From NCBI GenBank assembly GCA_947624675.1, contig CANQLI010000001.1, forward strand, positions 228,510 to 292,509: a stretch of 64,000 bases of DNA, written 5' to 3'. Positions 17,579-25,103 of the stretch are shown piece after piece; within the stretch, counting starts at the first letter, position 1; each line of letters begins with the position of its first letter. Below the pieces are notes generated by a model. The model searched no databases and was not told where the DNA came from. It was given only the letters and a program-made list of their open reading frames with translations. Source of the DNA: an uncultured Clostridia bacterium. GTDB taxonomy: Bacteria > Bacillota > Clostridia > Oscillospirales > Ruminococcaceae. The translations under genes and the position numbers were made by a program.

Positions 17579-18325
17579 CTATTCATACTCTACCTTGTGA
17601 AGCTTTCTGTATTCATGAGGTGTAGAGCCGATCAGATCCTTAAAACATTTGCAAAAATAGCTCTGTGTGGAAAAGCCAAGCGTATACGAAATATCCGCCT
17701 CCTTAAAGTCTGTTTCAATAAGCATTTTCTGAGCAGTTTCTACACGCGCTAATAAAATATATTTTTGTATAGTAACTGATATCTCCTTTTTAAAAAGAGA
17801 ACATAGATAGCTTTTGTTAAGTCCCGTAAGCTTTGCTAACTGATCCACAGTTATTTTTTTATCAAGATTATTACATATGTAGTTGATGACCTTTCTAATC
17901 TTCGGCGACAAAACTCTGCTTTTTCCGATATTTTTCATTTGCTTTGCAAAATCAATTACCATTGCGTCATTAGTAATCCTCACCTCATCCGCAGTTTTAC
18001 ATTCGTCCGCCTGCCGTATATAATTTTCAAAAATCGTTTTAGCGACCTCGTGTGGAAGTCCTGCTGAAGAGCATATTCTCGTGATATGCACAGCATTTAT
18101 AATAAAACGGTATATCTGATTTTTTACCGGGTCATCAGAAAGCGTTCCTATTCCCGATGCAACGCTTTCTAAATTCACCTTATTATACAATATACCATCT
18201 ATATCTCCGTCTTTGATCATCTGATAAATGTGCGGTTCATTTTCATAAGGCTCTTGATAAAATTCATCTTTTTGAATAAACGGCTTGTAATCAAGTTCTT
18301 TTCTTGTGTCCTGTACCATCTTCAT
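17579..18325 (-). CDS. AraC-family transcriptional regulator
   Basis: A 248-residue regulator. The C-terminal ~100 residues carry both AraC helix-turn-helix units (ITVDQLAKLTGLNKSYLCSL and DISYTLGFSTQSYFCKCFKD, then TPHEYRK). The N-terminal ~140 residues have no recognised sensor fold (no cupin motif seen) but resemble other Firmicutes AraC proteins with an uncharacterised helical sensor. GGAG lies nine bases before ATG 18325. It is monocistronic; the target is unknown. Confidence 0.88.
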   Translation of the reverse strand: MKMVQDTRKELDYKPFIQKDEFYQEPYENEPHIYQMIKDGDIDGILYNKVNLESVASGIGTLSDDPVKNQIYRFIINAVHITRICSSAGLPHEVAKTIFENYIRQADECKTADEVRITNDAMVIDFAKQMKNIGKSRVLSPKIRKVINYICNNLDKKITVDQLAKLTGLNKSYLCSLFKKEISVTIQKYILLARVETAQKMLIETDFKEADISYTLGFSTQSYFCKCFKDLIGSTPHEYRKLHKVEYE

Positions 18326-18573
18326 TATGTCACACTCCATTTAATTTTTATGTCCTTTGGCTAATCCACTTCATAAGCGTATTCTTTATACTCACTTTGC
18401 TGTCACAGTTATTGGTCTATATATTATTATATATACTCAATGGGTTTGATTCCTGACAAAAACACAAAGATTTTTTTATATTTGTATATATACACAAAAA
18501 ACAGGCTTTGTTTTTGTAGAAAATAACAATGCCAGCTTTTTATATTTTACACCAAAAAAATATTTTGTAGGTA

Positions 18574-18602
18574 TAGACAAATTCAAAAAAATAGTGTATA
18601 AT
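18574..18602 (+). promoter_or_regulatory. Promoter of tRNA-Pro
   Basis: TAGACA, 17 bases, TATAAT, ending 21 bases before the tRNA. Typical spacing for a stable RNA gene. Confidence 0.7.
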
Positions 18603-18623
18603 AATGATAAAGCAAAATGTTTT

Positions 18624-18699
18624 CGGGGTATGGCGCAGGTGGTAGCGCGCTTGACTGGGGGTCAAGAGGTCGCAAGTTCAAGTCTTGTTACTCCGACCA
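18624..18699 (+). tRNA. tRNA-Pro (anticodon GGG)
   Basis: Full cloverleaf: acceptor CGGGGTA pairs with TACTCCG, the anticodon stem CTTGA/TCAAG encloses loop CTGGGGG with anticodon GGG, the T loop is GTTCAAG, and CCA is encoded. It decodes CCC/CCU. It has its own promoter and terminator. The debris of a mobile element lies directly downstream. Confidence 0.95.
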
Positions 18700-18700
18700 T

Positions 18701-18756
18701 ATTGAGTGTTCATAACCAACCTGAGAGTTGGAGTGAGCACTCAATTTTTTTGCCTT
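18701..18756 (+). terminator. Terminator of tRNA-Pro
   Basis: Long hairpin with outer arms ATTGAGTG and CACTCAAT and an inner CCAAC/GTTGG stem, followed by seven T. It begins one base after the tRNA CCA end. Confidence 0.9.
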
Positions 18757-18803
18757 TAAGCCTCTTTGTATGTACGAGCAGGATTTTTCTCCAGCTCTTT
18801 TTG

Positions 18804-19076
18804 TTATGCGGATATGCGTTCGGGATATACTATACCGCAACGCTCGTAAGCTCCATACCCCACGAATTTGTAACGTACCCATATCTGTTGCTTTCTGTTC
18901 TTGCCTGTGCCCATGACTTCGTACACATCAATGCGGTCAATGAGTTCTCGCAGAAGCGGCGCCAAAAACTTATCCATCCGCATAAATTTTCGGACGGCGA
19001 CAATGAATTTCTTTTTTCCATGCGCTGCACTTCATCCGCAAGCGGTTTCTATAACTCATCATTGACAAACCTACAC
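18804..19076 (-). pseudogene. Remnant of a large serine recombinase (C-terminal end)
   Basis: Read leftward, one frame gives KFIVAVRKFMRMDKFLAPLL, then RELIDRIDVYEVMGTG and QQIWVRYKFVG to a TAA at 18804. This is the C-terminal end typical of large serine recombinases with a DUF4368 tail (LREL-ID-I-V-E then a Y-F-G tail). Upstream the reading continues in another frame (PLADEVQRMEK) after a frameshift near an A6 run at about 19011, with a TAG further up. The catalytic domain is absent. It is therefore a broken end piece, left beside tRNA-Pro by a lost or deleted integrative element. Confidence 0.7.
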
Positions 19077-19176
19077 CGTATATTGCACAAATCATCAAAA
19101 TCAATTAAAATCAGACAAGATTTGTGCTATCATGTATTAAGTAGAGATATAGTTGCAGTTAAAATGAAAGTGCAAA

Positions 19177-19203
19177 ATGGCTGTTAGTTTTAAAAAGCTG
19201 TAA
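19177..19203 (+). pseudogene. Possible truncated start of an XRE-type regulator gene
   Basis: ATG-led MAVSFKKL followed at once by TAA. This is the start seen in many small mobile-element XRE regulators (MAVSYKKLWKLL), with the Trp codon lost. The match is only eight codons, so it is a weak call supported mainly by the neighbouring recombinase debris. Confidence 0.3.
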
Positions 19204-19349
19204 AAAGCAAAGATTCAGAAATTGATTTATTACTCCGCCGTGTTCTATGATTGAAAAGAGAAATTAAATAAATTTGTCTCATCTTACCGGATGGAAAATC
19301 CAGCGCTCCATGTGGCGCTTTCCGGGAATTAATGGTACAGCTTATGCCA

Positions 19350-19534
19350 AACAGTTATCAAGAAATTAAAGCTGTGAATGTTCCGTAAAGCGTTACCGAA
19401 ATCGAAAATAATGCTTTTGATTCTGCCAAACTCTTAGCGATACAACTATACCCGACAGCGTAATCAAAATATACAGCGAAACTTTTATAAGCTACGAAAA
19501 ACTTACAATAGCCGTCTACAAAGGAAAAAACTAA
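19350..19534 (+). pseudogene. Fragment of a BspA-like leucine-rich repeat protein
   Basis: One frame reads EIKAVNVP then, after a stop, SVTEIENNAFDSAKL. After a frameshift the other reads TIPDSVIKIYSETFISYEKL and ends TIAVYKGKN. This is the TIPxSVxxIgxxAF pattern of BspA-type repeats. There is no start, no signal peptide and at least one stop and one shift, so it is debris rather than a gene. Such repeats are common in gut Clostridia surface proteins. Confidence 0.65.
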
Positions 19535-19637
19535 GATTACGGTACATTAACGATCTTCTTAGTGCGGTCAACGGATAAACTGAGTTTTTATTTGAAACTC
19601 ATCGGAGTGATTCAATTCGTTTGGATTTAAAAATTAC

Positions 19638-19674
19638 AAATTTCCCCCAGCATAGTCTATACTGGGGGAAATTT
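19638..19674. terminator. Strong bidirectional hairpin terminating the feo operon
   Basis: Perfect 13-bp stem AAATTTCCCCCAG / CTGGGGGAAATTT with an 11-base loop. Leftward it is followed by a T-rich tail. It lies 46 bases past the last feo gene. Confidence 0.85.
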
Positions 19675-19720
19675 CTTAGAGGGGGGGGAGATAAATCTTT
19701 AAAAGAACTTAATATCATAT

Positions 19721-19906
19721 TTATTTTGCTCTGTCATTACTTTTGTGACAAAGTGATTCATTGGGGCATCCCTTGCAGCCACATCCGCAGGTCGTTTTCC
19801 CCTGTCTTTTATTTTTTATAAGATACGCCAACACAAGCGCAACTACGGCAATAAGAATAACACTTATTATAACTGTCGCCGCATTTTGTGATAACCAGTC
19901 AAGCAT
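19721..19906 (-). CDS. FeoB-associated Cys-rich membrane protein
   Basis: A 61-residue protein: one membrane segment (TVIISVILIAVVALVLAYLI) followed by a short cytoplasmic tail with CGCGCKGC and a further Cys. This is the FeoB-associated family found at the end of many Firmicutes feo operons, thought to bind iron or serve FeoB in the way FeoC does. It starts 27 bases after feoB. Confidence 0.9.
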   Translation of the reverse strand: MLDWLSQNAATVIISVILIAVVALVLAYLIKNKRQGKTTCGCGCKGCPNESLCHKSNDRAK

Positions 19907-19933
19907 TATAATATCTCCTTAAAACACTATCAG

Positions 19934-22081
19934 CTACTTTGTAACCTTTACCTTTGCTGTAAGATTTGTGGACTCTTTATAAGGCTTAAACAGCATATAT
20001 ATAATGAACGCAAATACAAGTATTGCACAGATAAGTCCCACCACATTCAGATTACCTGTGAAAATGCTGCCTACCTGATAAACTATAAGCGATACAGCAT
20101 AAGCAAATACACATTGATAAGTTATTGCGAACGCTGTCCACTTTCCGCTGTTCATCTCTCGTCTTATCGCTCCCATTGCTGCAAAGCAAGGCGCACATAA
20201 GAGATTGAATATCAGGAACGAATAAGCCGAAAGAGGTGTAAACGCACCTTGAAGACTTGCCCATACCTCAGCTCCGTTTTCCGCTACCTCGCTGAATCCA
20301 AAGAGTATTCCGAATGTATTAACGACATTTTCCTTAGCAATAAGTCCGGTGATAGTTGCGACAGCAGCTTTACTCTGTCCCCATCCAAGAGGAGCAAATA
20401 TCCAGGCTATCGCTTTTCCGATGATATTAAGGATCGAATCCTCATATTCTACCATTCCGAACTTACCGTCCGACCAACCAAATCCCTGAAGGAACCAGAG
20501 AATGATAGCGGAAAGAAGAATTATCGTTCCTGCTTTTTTGATAAACGACCAGCTACGCTCCCACATTGAGCGCAGAATACTTCCGACTGTTGGAAGATGA
20601 TATGCCGGCAGCTCCATTACAAACGGCGCAGGATCTCCTGCAAAGAGCTTTGTCTTTTTAAGCATTATACCTGAGATAATAATTGCAGCGATACCCACAA
20701 AGTATGCGCTGGGCGACACCCACCACGCATTGTGAAACAACGCGCCTGCAATAAGAGCTATTATCGGTAGCTTTGCTTGACACGGGATAAAGGTCGTTGT
20801 CATTACCGTCATACGGCGGTCTCTTTCGTTTTCTATTGTCCTTGATGCCATTATTCCCGGAACTCCGCAGCCTGTACCGATAAGCATAGGGATAAACGAT
20901 TTACCGGAAAGTCCGAATTTTCTGAAGATACGGTCAAGCACGAATGCTATACGAGCCATATATCCGCATCCCTCTAAAAATGCCAGGAAGATAAAGAGCA
21001 CCAGCATCTGAGGAACAAATCCTAAAACCGCTCCGACTCCTCCGACAATACCCTCAACTATAAGACCTATAAGCCAATCGGCAGCGCCTGCATCTGTCAG
21101 CCAGCCTTCGACTGTGGGTGCGATCCATTCTCCGAACAGCGTGTCGTTTGTCCAGTCGGTTACGATAGAGCCGATCGTCGTTACCGAAACAAAATATACT
21201 ATAAACATAACTGCCGCAAATATCGGTAAAGCCAAGAATCTGTTGGTAACGACCTTATCTATCTTATCAGAAAGAGTAAGTCCTCCCTTGTTTTTCTTTT
21301 TGTAACAGCCCTTGATAATAGAGCCTATGTATATGTATCTTTCATTTGTGATTATACTTTCGGAATCGTCGTCAAGCTCCTTTTCAGCAGCACATATATC
21401 ATTTTCTATATGAGTTCTCACCTTTTCCGGTATGTTTAAAACCTCCAAGACCTTTTCGTCTCTTTCAAAGATCTTTATAGCATACCATCTTTGCTGTTCT
21501 TCAGGGATATCATGCAAAAAGGCTTCCTCAATATGTGCTATTGCGTGTTCAACACTTCCGCAGAAATTGTGCTGCGGCACCATTGGAACTCCGGATTTTG
21601 CAGCGGCAACTGCCTTTTGTGCTGCCTCCTTTACACCGATTCCCTTTAGAGCCGAAATCTCCACCACATCACAGCCAAGCTCTCTTGAAAGCTGTTCTAT
21701 ATTTATAACATCTCCGTTTTTCTTGACAATGTCCATCATATTTACAGCAACAACAACGGGTATTCCAAGCTCCGTTAGCTGTGTTGTAAGATACAAGTTG
21801 CGCTCAAGGTTAGTTCCGTCAATAATGTTTAATATAACATCCGGTCTCTCCATAATAAGATAGTTTCTCGCAACTACCTCCTCAAGAGTATATGGCGACA
21901 ACGAATAAATTCCCGGAAGGTCCGTTACAGTGACCTCCTTTTCGCCCTTAAGCTTACCCTCTTTTTTCTCAACGGTCACACCCGGCCAGTTTCCGACAAA
22001 CTGATTTGCTCCCGTAAGTGCATTAAACAGCGTGGTTTTACCGCAGTTTGGGTTTCCCGCCAAAGCAATTCTAATGTTCAC
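19934..22081 (-). CDS. feoB: Ferrous iron transport protein B
   Basis: A 715-residue inner-membrane Fe(II) transporter. Residues 1-170 form the G domain (G1 GNPNCGKTT at 8-16, G3 DLPG, G4 VNMMD), followed by a helical regulatory domain and a membrane part from about 280 with two Gate modules (IPMLIGTGCGVPGIMASRTI, and CAPCFAAMGAIRREM). The conserved Cys in GTGCGVPG is present. GTG start with GGAAG seven bases upstream. It follows two feoA genes and precedes the FeoB-associated peptide. Confidence 0.97.
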   Translation of the reverse strand: MNIRIALAGNPNCGKTTLFNALTGANQFVGNWPGVTVEKKEGKLKGEKEVTVTDLPGIYSLSPYTLEEVVARNYLIMERPDVILNIIDGTNLERNLYLTTQLTELGIPVVVAVNMMDIVKKNGDVINIEQLSRELGCDVVEISALKGIGVKEAAQKAVAAAKSGVPMVPQHNFCGSVEHAIAHIEEAFLHDIPEEQQRWYAIKIFERDEKVLEVLNIPEKVRTHIENDICAAEKELDDDSESIITNERYIYIGSIIKGCYKKKNKGGLTLSDKIDKVVTNRFLALPIFAAVMFIVYFVSVTTIGSIVTDWTNDTLFGEWIAPTVEGWLTDAGAADWLIGLIVEGIVGGVGAVLGFVPQMLVLFIFLAFLEGCGYMARIAFVLDRIFRKFGLSGKSFIPMLIGTGCGVPGIMASRTIENERDRRMTVMTTTFIPCQAKLPIIALIAGALFHNAWWVSPSAYFVGIAAIIISGIMLKKTKLFAGDPAPFVMELPAYHLPTVGSILRSMWERSWSFIKKAGTIILLSAIILWFLQGFGWSDGKFGMVEYEDSILNIIGKAIAWIFAPLGWGQSKAAVATITGLIAKENVVNTFGILFGFSEVAENGAEVWASLQGAFTPLSAYSFLIFNLLCAPCFAAMGAIRREMNSGKWTAFAITYQCVFAYAVSLIVYQVGSIFTGNLNVVGLICAILVFAFIIYMLFKPYKESTNLTAKVKVTK

Positions 22082-22111
22082 TTAACAACTTCCTTTCTGT
22101 CTATGTTTTTA

Positions 22112-22127
22112 GTTGCCTATTGCTAAC
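22112..22127. promoter_or_regulatory. Weak DtxR-type palindrome between feoA and feoB
   Basis: GTTGC, six bases, CTAAC, sharing the right half (CTAACT) with the three sites upstream of feoA. The left half is degenerate, so this may be chance. Confidence 0.3.
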
Positions 22128-22143
22128 TCATTGGCAAAATAAA

Positions 22144-22362
22144 TTATTCACACTCAATTTTCTCGGCATCGGCTTTTCTTAAAGACAGCTCATAGCCTCT
22201 TACAGTAACTTCAACAGGATCTCCTAAAGGCGCTACTTTTCTTATGTATATCTCAACGCCCTTGGTTATCCCCATATCCATTATCCTTCTCTTAACAGCG
22301 CCCTCTCCGCCAAGCTTTTTCACCCTGACGGTCTGTCCTACTCTTGCATCCTTTAATGTCAT
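22144..22362 (-). CDS. feoA: FeoA domain protein (second copy)
   Basis: A 72-residue SH3-like FeoA domain (GQTVRVKKLGGEGAVKRRIM, MGITKGVEIYIRKVAPLGDP, VTVRGYELSLRKADAEKI). FeoA binds the cytoplasmic side of FeoB and is needed for iron uptake. It is separated from the first feoA by 24 bases and from feoB by 62 bases that contain a weak copy of the operator. Confidence 0.93.
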   Translation of the reverse strand: MTLKDARVGQTVRVKKLGGEGAVKRRIMDMGITKGVEIYIRKVAPLGDPVEVTVRGYELSLRKADAEKIECE

Positions 22363-22386
22363 TGTCTTTTTCCTCCTGAAAAAATT

Positions 22387-22599
22387 CTATATCATTATTT
22401 TATTAGCCATTTCACGGCTTATTGCAACTCTCGAATCCTTTATATTTACTATAACATTTCCTCCTAAAGAATTTACAACTGTAACAAGAGCTCCTGCTAC
22501 AAATCCCAGTGTCTCAAGGTGCTGTCTTGTTTCCGGATTTCCTCCGACCTTTCTTATCATATTTTCTTCGCCATTTTGTGCGAATGTCAACGGCATCAT
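22387..22599 (-). CDS. feoA: FeoA domain protein (first copy)
   Basis: A 70-residue FeoA domain (GGNPETRQHLETLGFVAGAL, VTVVNSLGGNVIVNIKDSR, VAISREMANKIMI). GGAGG precedes tandem ATGs; the first is used here. Paired feoA genes before feoB are usual in Clostridia; the two copies are diverged and probably bind different parts of FeoB. Confidence 0.92.
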   Translation of the reverse strand: MMPLTFAQNGEENMIRKVGGNPETRQHLETLGFVAGALVTVVNSLGGNVIVNIKDSRVAISREMANKIMI

Positions 22600-22625
22600 A
22601 TAATCCTCCTGAAATCACATAACTA

Positions 22626-22641
22626 ATTAGCGTAAGCTAAC
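22626..22641. promoter_or_regulatory. DtxR-type operator, site 1
   Basis: ATTAG, six bases, CTAAC within a longer palindrome AGTTAGCTTACGCTAATT. It lies 27 bases upstream of the first feoA. The TTAG-n6-CTAA layout fits iron-dependent DtxR/IdeR repressors; the regulator is not in this window. Confidence 0.55.
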
Positions 22642-22652
22642 TCACTAATAAT

Positions 22653-22681
22653 AGGTTAGCATTATCTAACTGAAATGTCAA
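22653..22681 (-). promoter_or_regulatory. Likely feo operon promoter
   Basis: Leftward TTGACA, 17 bases, TAACCT with TGC before the -10. The -10 match is poor, but operator site 2 sits across the spacer and -10, as expected of a repressed promoter. Confidence 0.45.
22655..22670. promoter_or_regulatory. DtxR-type operator, site 2
   Basis: Perfect GTTAG, six bases, CTAAC. It overlaps the presumed -10 region of the feo promoter, the usual position for repression by a metal-bound DtxR-family protein. Confidence 0.6.
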
Positions 22682-22719
22682 GGCTTTTTTTGAAAATAGT
22701 CGTGTTGCACAAACGGCCA

Positions 22720-22735
22720 GTTATCTTATGCTAAC
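22720..22735. promoter_or_regulatory. DtxR-type operator, site 3
   Basis: GTTAT, six bases, CTAAC, one mismatch from site 2, extended to AGTTAT-CTTATG-CTAACT. It lies upstream of the feo promoter -35 and about 65 bases before the metG promoter. Confidence 0.5.
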
Positions 22736-22801
22736 TCATTTGTTATTTTGCACAAACATATTTTCTGGTCTTCTGCATAGTATTTTCTACTTTTTAAGCC
22801 C

Positions 22802-22830
22802 TTGAATATTTTTCCGAATTGTGATATACT
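22802..22830 (+). promoter_or_regulatory. Sigma-A promoter of metG
   Basis: TTGAAT, 17 bases, TATACT with an extended TGA before the -10, 48 bases upstream of the metG ATG. The leader is too short for a T-box. Confidence 0.7.
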
Positions 22831-22878
22831 AATTTTGGTTGTGTTATCTACACAAATATTTTTTGGAGGAAAACAGCT

Positions 22879-24822
22879 ATGACGAACAAGACGTTTTACA
22901 TTACAACGCCGATCTATTATCCATCAGGAAGTCCGCATATAGGCACTTGTTATACGACTGTTGCCTGTGATTCTATTGCAAGGTACAAGCGAATGCAGGG
23001 CTTTGATGTTATGTTTCTTACCGGCACAGATGAGCATGGTCAAAAGATCGAAGAAAAAGCAAAAGAGCAGGGCGTAACTCCAAAACAATATGTTGATGAG
23101 ATCTCAAAGATATTCAAACGCCTTTGGGAAACGATGAACATAAGCTATGACAGATACATCAGAACGACAGATGACTATCATGTCGAAGCTATTCAGAAGA
23201 TTTTCAAAGAGCTTTACGACAGAGGATATATATATAAAGGAGAATACAAAGGAAAATACTGCACCCCCTGTGAAAGCTTTTGGACAGAGTCTCAGCTTGA
23301 CGAAAACGGCTGTTGCCCTGAATGTCACCGAGAAGTCACACAGGCAAGTGAAGAAGCTTACTTTTTTAAAATGTCTCCTTTTGCGGACAGAATAGAAAAG
23401 CTTCTGACTGAAACTGATTTTCTGAGGCCAAAATCAAGAGCAAAGGAAATTGTAAATAACTTTATAAAGCCGGGACTTGAGGACCTTTGTGTTTCAAGGA
23501 CATCCTTTTCCTGGGGCATTCCGGTTACCTTTGACAAAAAGCATGTTGTGTATGTTTGGGTAGACGCACTTTTCAATTACTGCACTGCCCTTGGTTTTAA
23601 AAATGACAGATACAACGACTATGATAAATTCTGGCCCGCCGATGTTCATATGGTAGCTAAGGACATTATGCGCTTTCACGCGATCATATGGCCGGCAATG
23701 CTTATGGCGCTTGATATGCCGCTCCCTAAACATCTTGCCGTTCACGGTTGGATAACCTTTAACGGACAGAAAATGTCTAAGTCTATGGGAAATGTAATTG
23801 ATCCGTTTATCTTAAGCGAACGATACGGAGCTGACGCCATAAGGTATCATATTTTAAGAGAGATGGCTCTCGGCGCAGATTCTTCTTTTTCTAATGAGAT
23901 AATGATAAACAGGATAAATTCAGATCTTGCTAACGGGCTCGGAAACTTAGTGTCGAGAACAGTGGCTATGGCGGATAAATATTTCGGCGCTACACTTCCG
24001 AAAGAGCGTGAAGCGGGTGAATTTGATGATGAACTTATTGCTGAAGCAACAGCTCTGAGGGATAAGGTCGATGAGTTTATTGACAATACACAGTTAAACA
24101 ATGCGCTGTCAGAGATATTTAAGGTCATCTCTCGTGCAAACAAGTATATTGACGAAACAACTCCGTGGATACTAGGAAAAGACGAAAGCAAAAAGGCTCG
24201 TTTAGCGACAGTTCTTTACAATCTTTTAGAAACGATAAGGATCACCACCTCTCTGTTGTCATGCTTTATGCCTTCTGAAATGCCAAAAATATGGGAGCAG
24301 ATCGGAGCTTCGGCTGATGATGTGAATTATGAGTCTGCGGGAAAATTCAATGTCCTGCCGCTTGATGTGACCGTTCACAGAGGAGAAATACTGTTCCCGA
24401 GAATAGATGTTGAAAAGGAAATAGAAGCGCTTAACGCAATTTTAGGTGATAATAAAGACAATAAAGATGACAGCTTTAAGCCAGAAGAGCTAAGAGAAGA
24501 GATAAACATTGATGATTTTGCAAAAGCAGATCTTAGAGTTGCACTTGTAACTAAGTGTGAAAGGGTCAAAAAGTCAAAAAAGCTTCTTTGCCTTCAGCTT
24601 GATGACGGAATGGGCGGACGACAGGTCGTGTCCGGAATCGCCGAATGGTATACACCGGAAGAGCTTGTCGGTAAAAAGGTAATGATAGTTGCAAACCTTA
24701 AGCCAATAAAGCTGTGTGGAGTCGAATCTAATGGTATGATCTGTGCTGCGGATATGCCGGACGGCACCTGTAAGGTAATACACCCGGACGAGAGTCTCCC
24801 AAACGGCAGCAGAGTAAGATAA
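22879..24822 (+). CDS. metG: Methionyl-tRNA synthetase
   Basis: A 647-residue class I synthetase. N-terminal TTPIYYPSGSPHIGTCYTT holds the HIGH motif; a zinc knuckle follows (CTPCESFW, CCPECHREV, about 132-155); GQKMSKSMGNV is the KMSKS loop (about 297). The C-terminal ~110 residues (IDDFAKADLRVALVTKCERV onward) form the EMAP-like tRNA-binding/dimerisation domain. GGAGG precedes the ATG. Monocistronic apart from a possible read-through into tRNA-Arg downstream. Confidence 0.97.
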   Translation: MTNKTFYITTPIYYPSGSPHIGTCYTTVACDSIARYKRMQGFDVMFLTGTDEHGQKIEEKAKEQGVTPKQYVDEISKIFKRLWETMNISYDRYIRTTDDYHVEAIQKIFKELYDRGYIYKGEYKGKYCTPCESFWTESQLDENGCCPECHREVTQASEEAYFFKMSPFADRIEKLLTETDFLRPKSRAKEIVNNFIKPGLEDLCVSRTSFSWGIPVTFDKKHVVYVWVDALFNYCTALGFKNDRYNDYDKFWPADVHMVAKDIMRFHAIIWPAMLMALDMPLPKHLAVHGWITFNGQKMSKSMGNVIDPFILSERYGADAIRYHILREMALGADSSFSNEIMINRINSDLANGLGNLVSRTVAMADKYFGATLPKEREAGEFDDELIAEATALRDKVDEFIDNTQLNNALSEIFKVISRANKYIDETTPWILGKDESKKARLATVLYNLLETIRITTSLLSCFMPSEMPKIWEQIGASADDVNYESAGKFNVLPLDVTVHRGEILFPRIDVEKEIEALNAILGDNKDNKDDSFKPEELREEINIDDFAKADLRVALVTKCERVKKSKKLLCLQLDDGMGGRQVVSGIAEWYTPEELVGKKVMIVANLKPIKLCGVESNGMICAADMPDGTCKVIHPDESLPNGSRVR

Positions 24823-24826
24823 ATAA

Positions 24827-24847
24827 AAGCCGGTATTTTACCGGCTT
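24827..24847 (+). terminator. Short perfect hairpin between metG and tRNA-Arg
   Basis: Arms AAGCCGGTA and TACCGGCTT with a three-base loop. No T-run follows and the tRNA starts five bases later, so it may be a processing or stability element in a metG-tRNA transcript rather than a true terminator. Confidence 0.5.
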
Positions 24848-24852
24848 GATAT

Positions 24853-24929
24853 GCGCCTGTAGCTCAGTTGGATAGAGCAATAGCCTCCGACGCTATGTGT
24901 CGTGCGTTCGAATCGCATCAGGCGTACCA
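24853..24929 (+). tRNA. tRNA-Arg (anticodon CCG)
   Basis: Cloverleaf with acceptor GCGCCTG/CAGGCGT (G-T closing pair), anticodon stem ATAGC/GCTAT, loop CTCCGAC with anticodon CCG, T loop GTTCGAA and encoded CCA. Decodes CGG. No separate promoter is evident in the five bases to the metG hairpin, so it is probably co-transcribed with metG. Confidence 0.95.
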
Positions 24930-25065
24930 TAAAAACACTTCAAATAATATCTCTTTATAAAAACAACCAACACTTAACAACCCAAATATCCTTATGGATA
25001 GTAACAGCAATAATCCAAAAGCAAAAATTAAATCTAAATTAAGCATTATTAAATTTATGTAATGT

Positions 25066-25095
25066 AAAACAGAAGCGTCCTAACTGGCAGGACGC
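25066..25095. terminator. Terminator after the hybrid sensor gene and tRNA-Arg
   Basis: Arms AACAGAAGCGTCCT and AGGACGCTTCTGTT with A and T flanks on either side. It can stop transcription from both directions. Confidence 0.9.
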
Positions 25096-25103
25096 TTCTG
25101 TTT

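Noticed and set aside
18594..19187. Long plus-strand open frame (197 codons) running through the tRNA-Pro
   Set aside because: It covers the tRNA, its terminator and the recombinase debris; composition and lack of a ribosome site show it is a chance frame.
19681..19688. Run of eight G as a phase-variation switch
   Set aside because: It lies outside any gene, after a terminator, so slippage would have no obvious effect.
22831..22878. T-box leader for metG (and for argS)
   Set aside because: The leaders are under 60 bases or lie within an operon; no T-box bulge sequence is visible.
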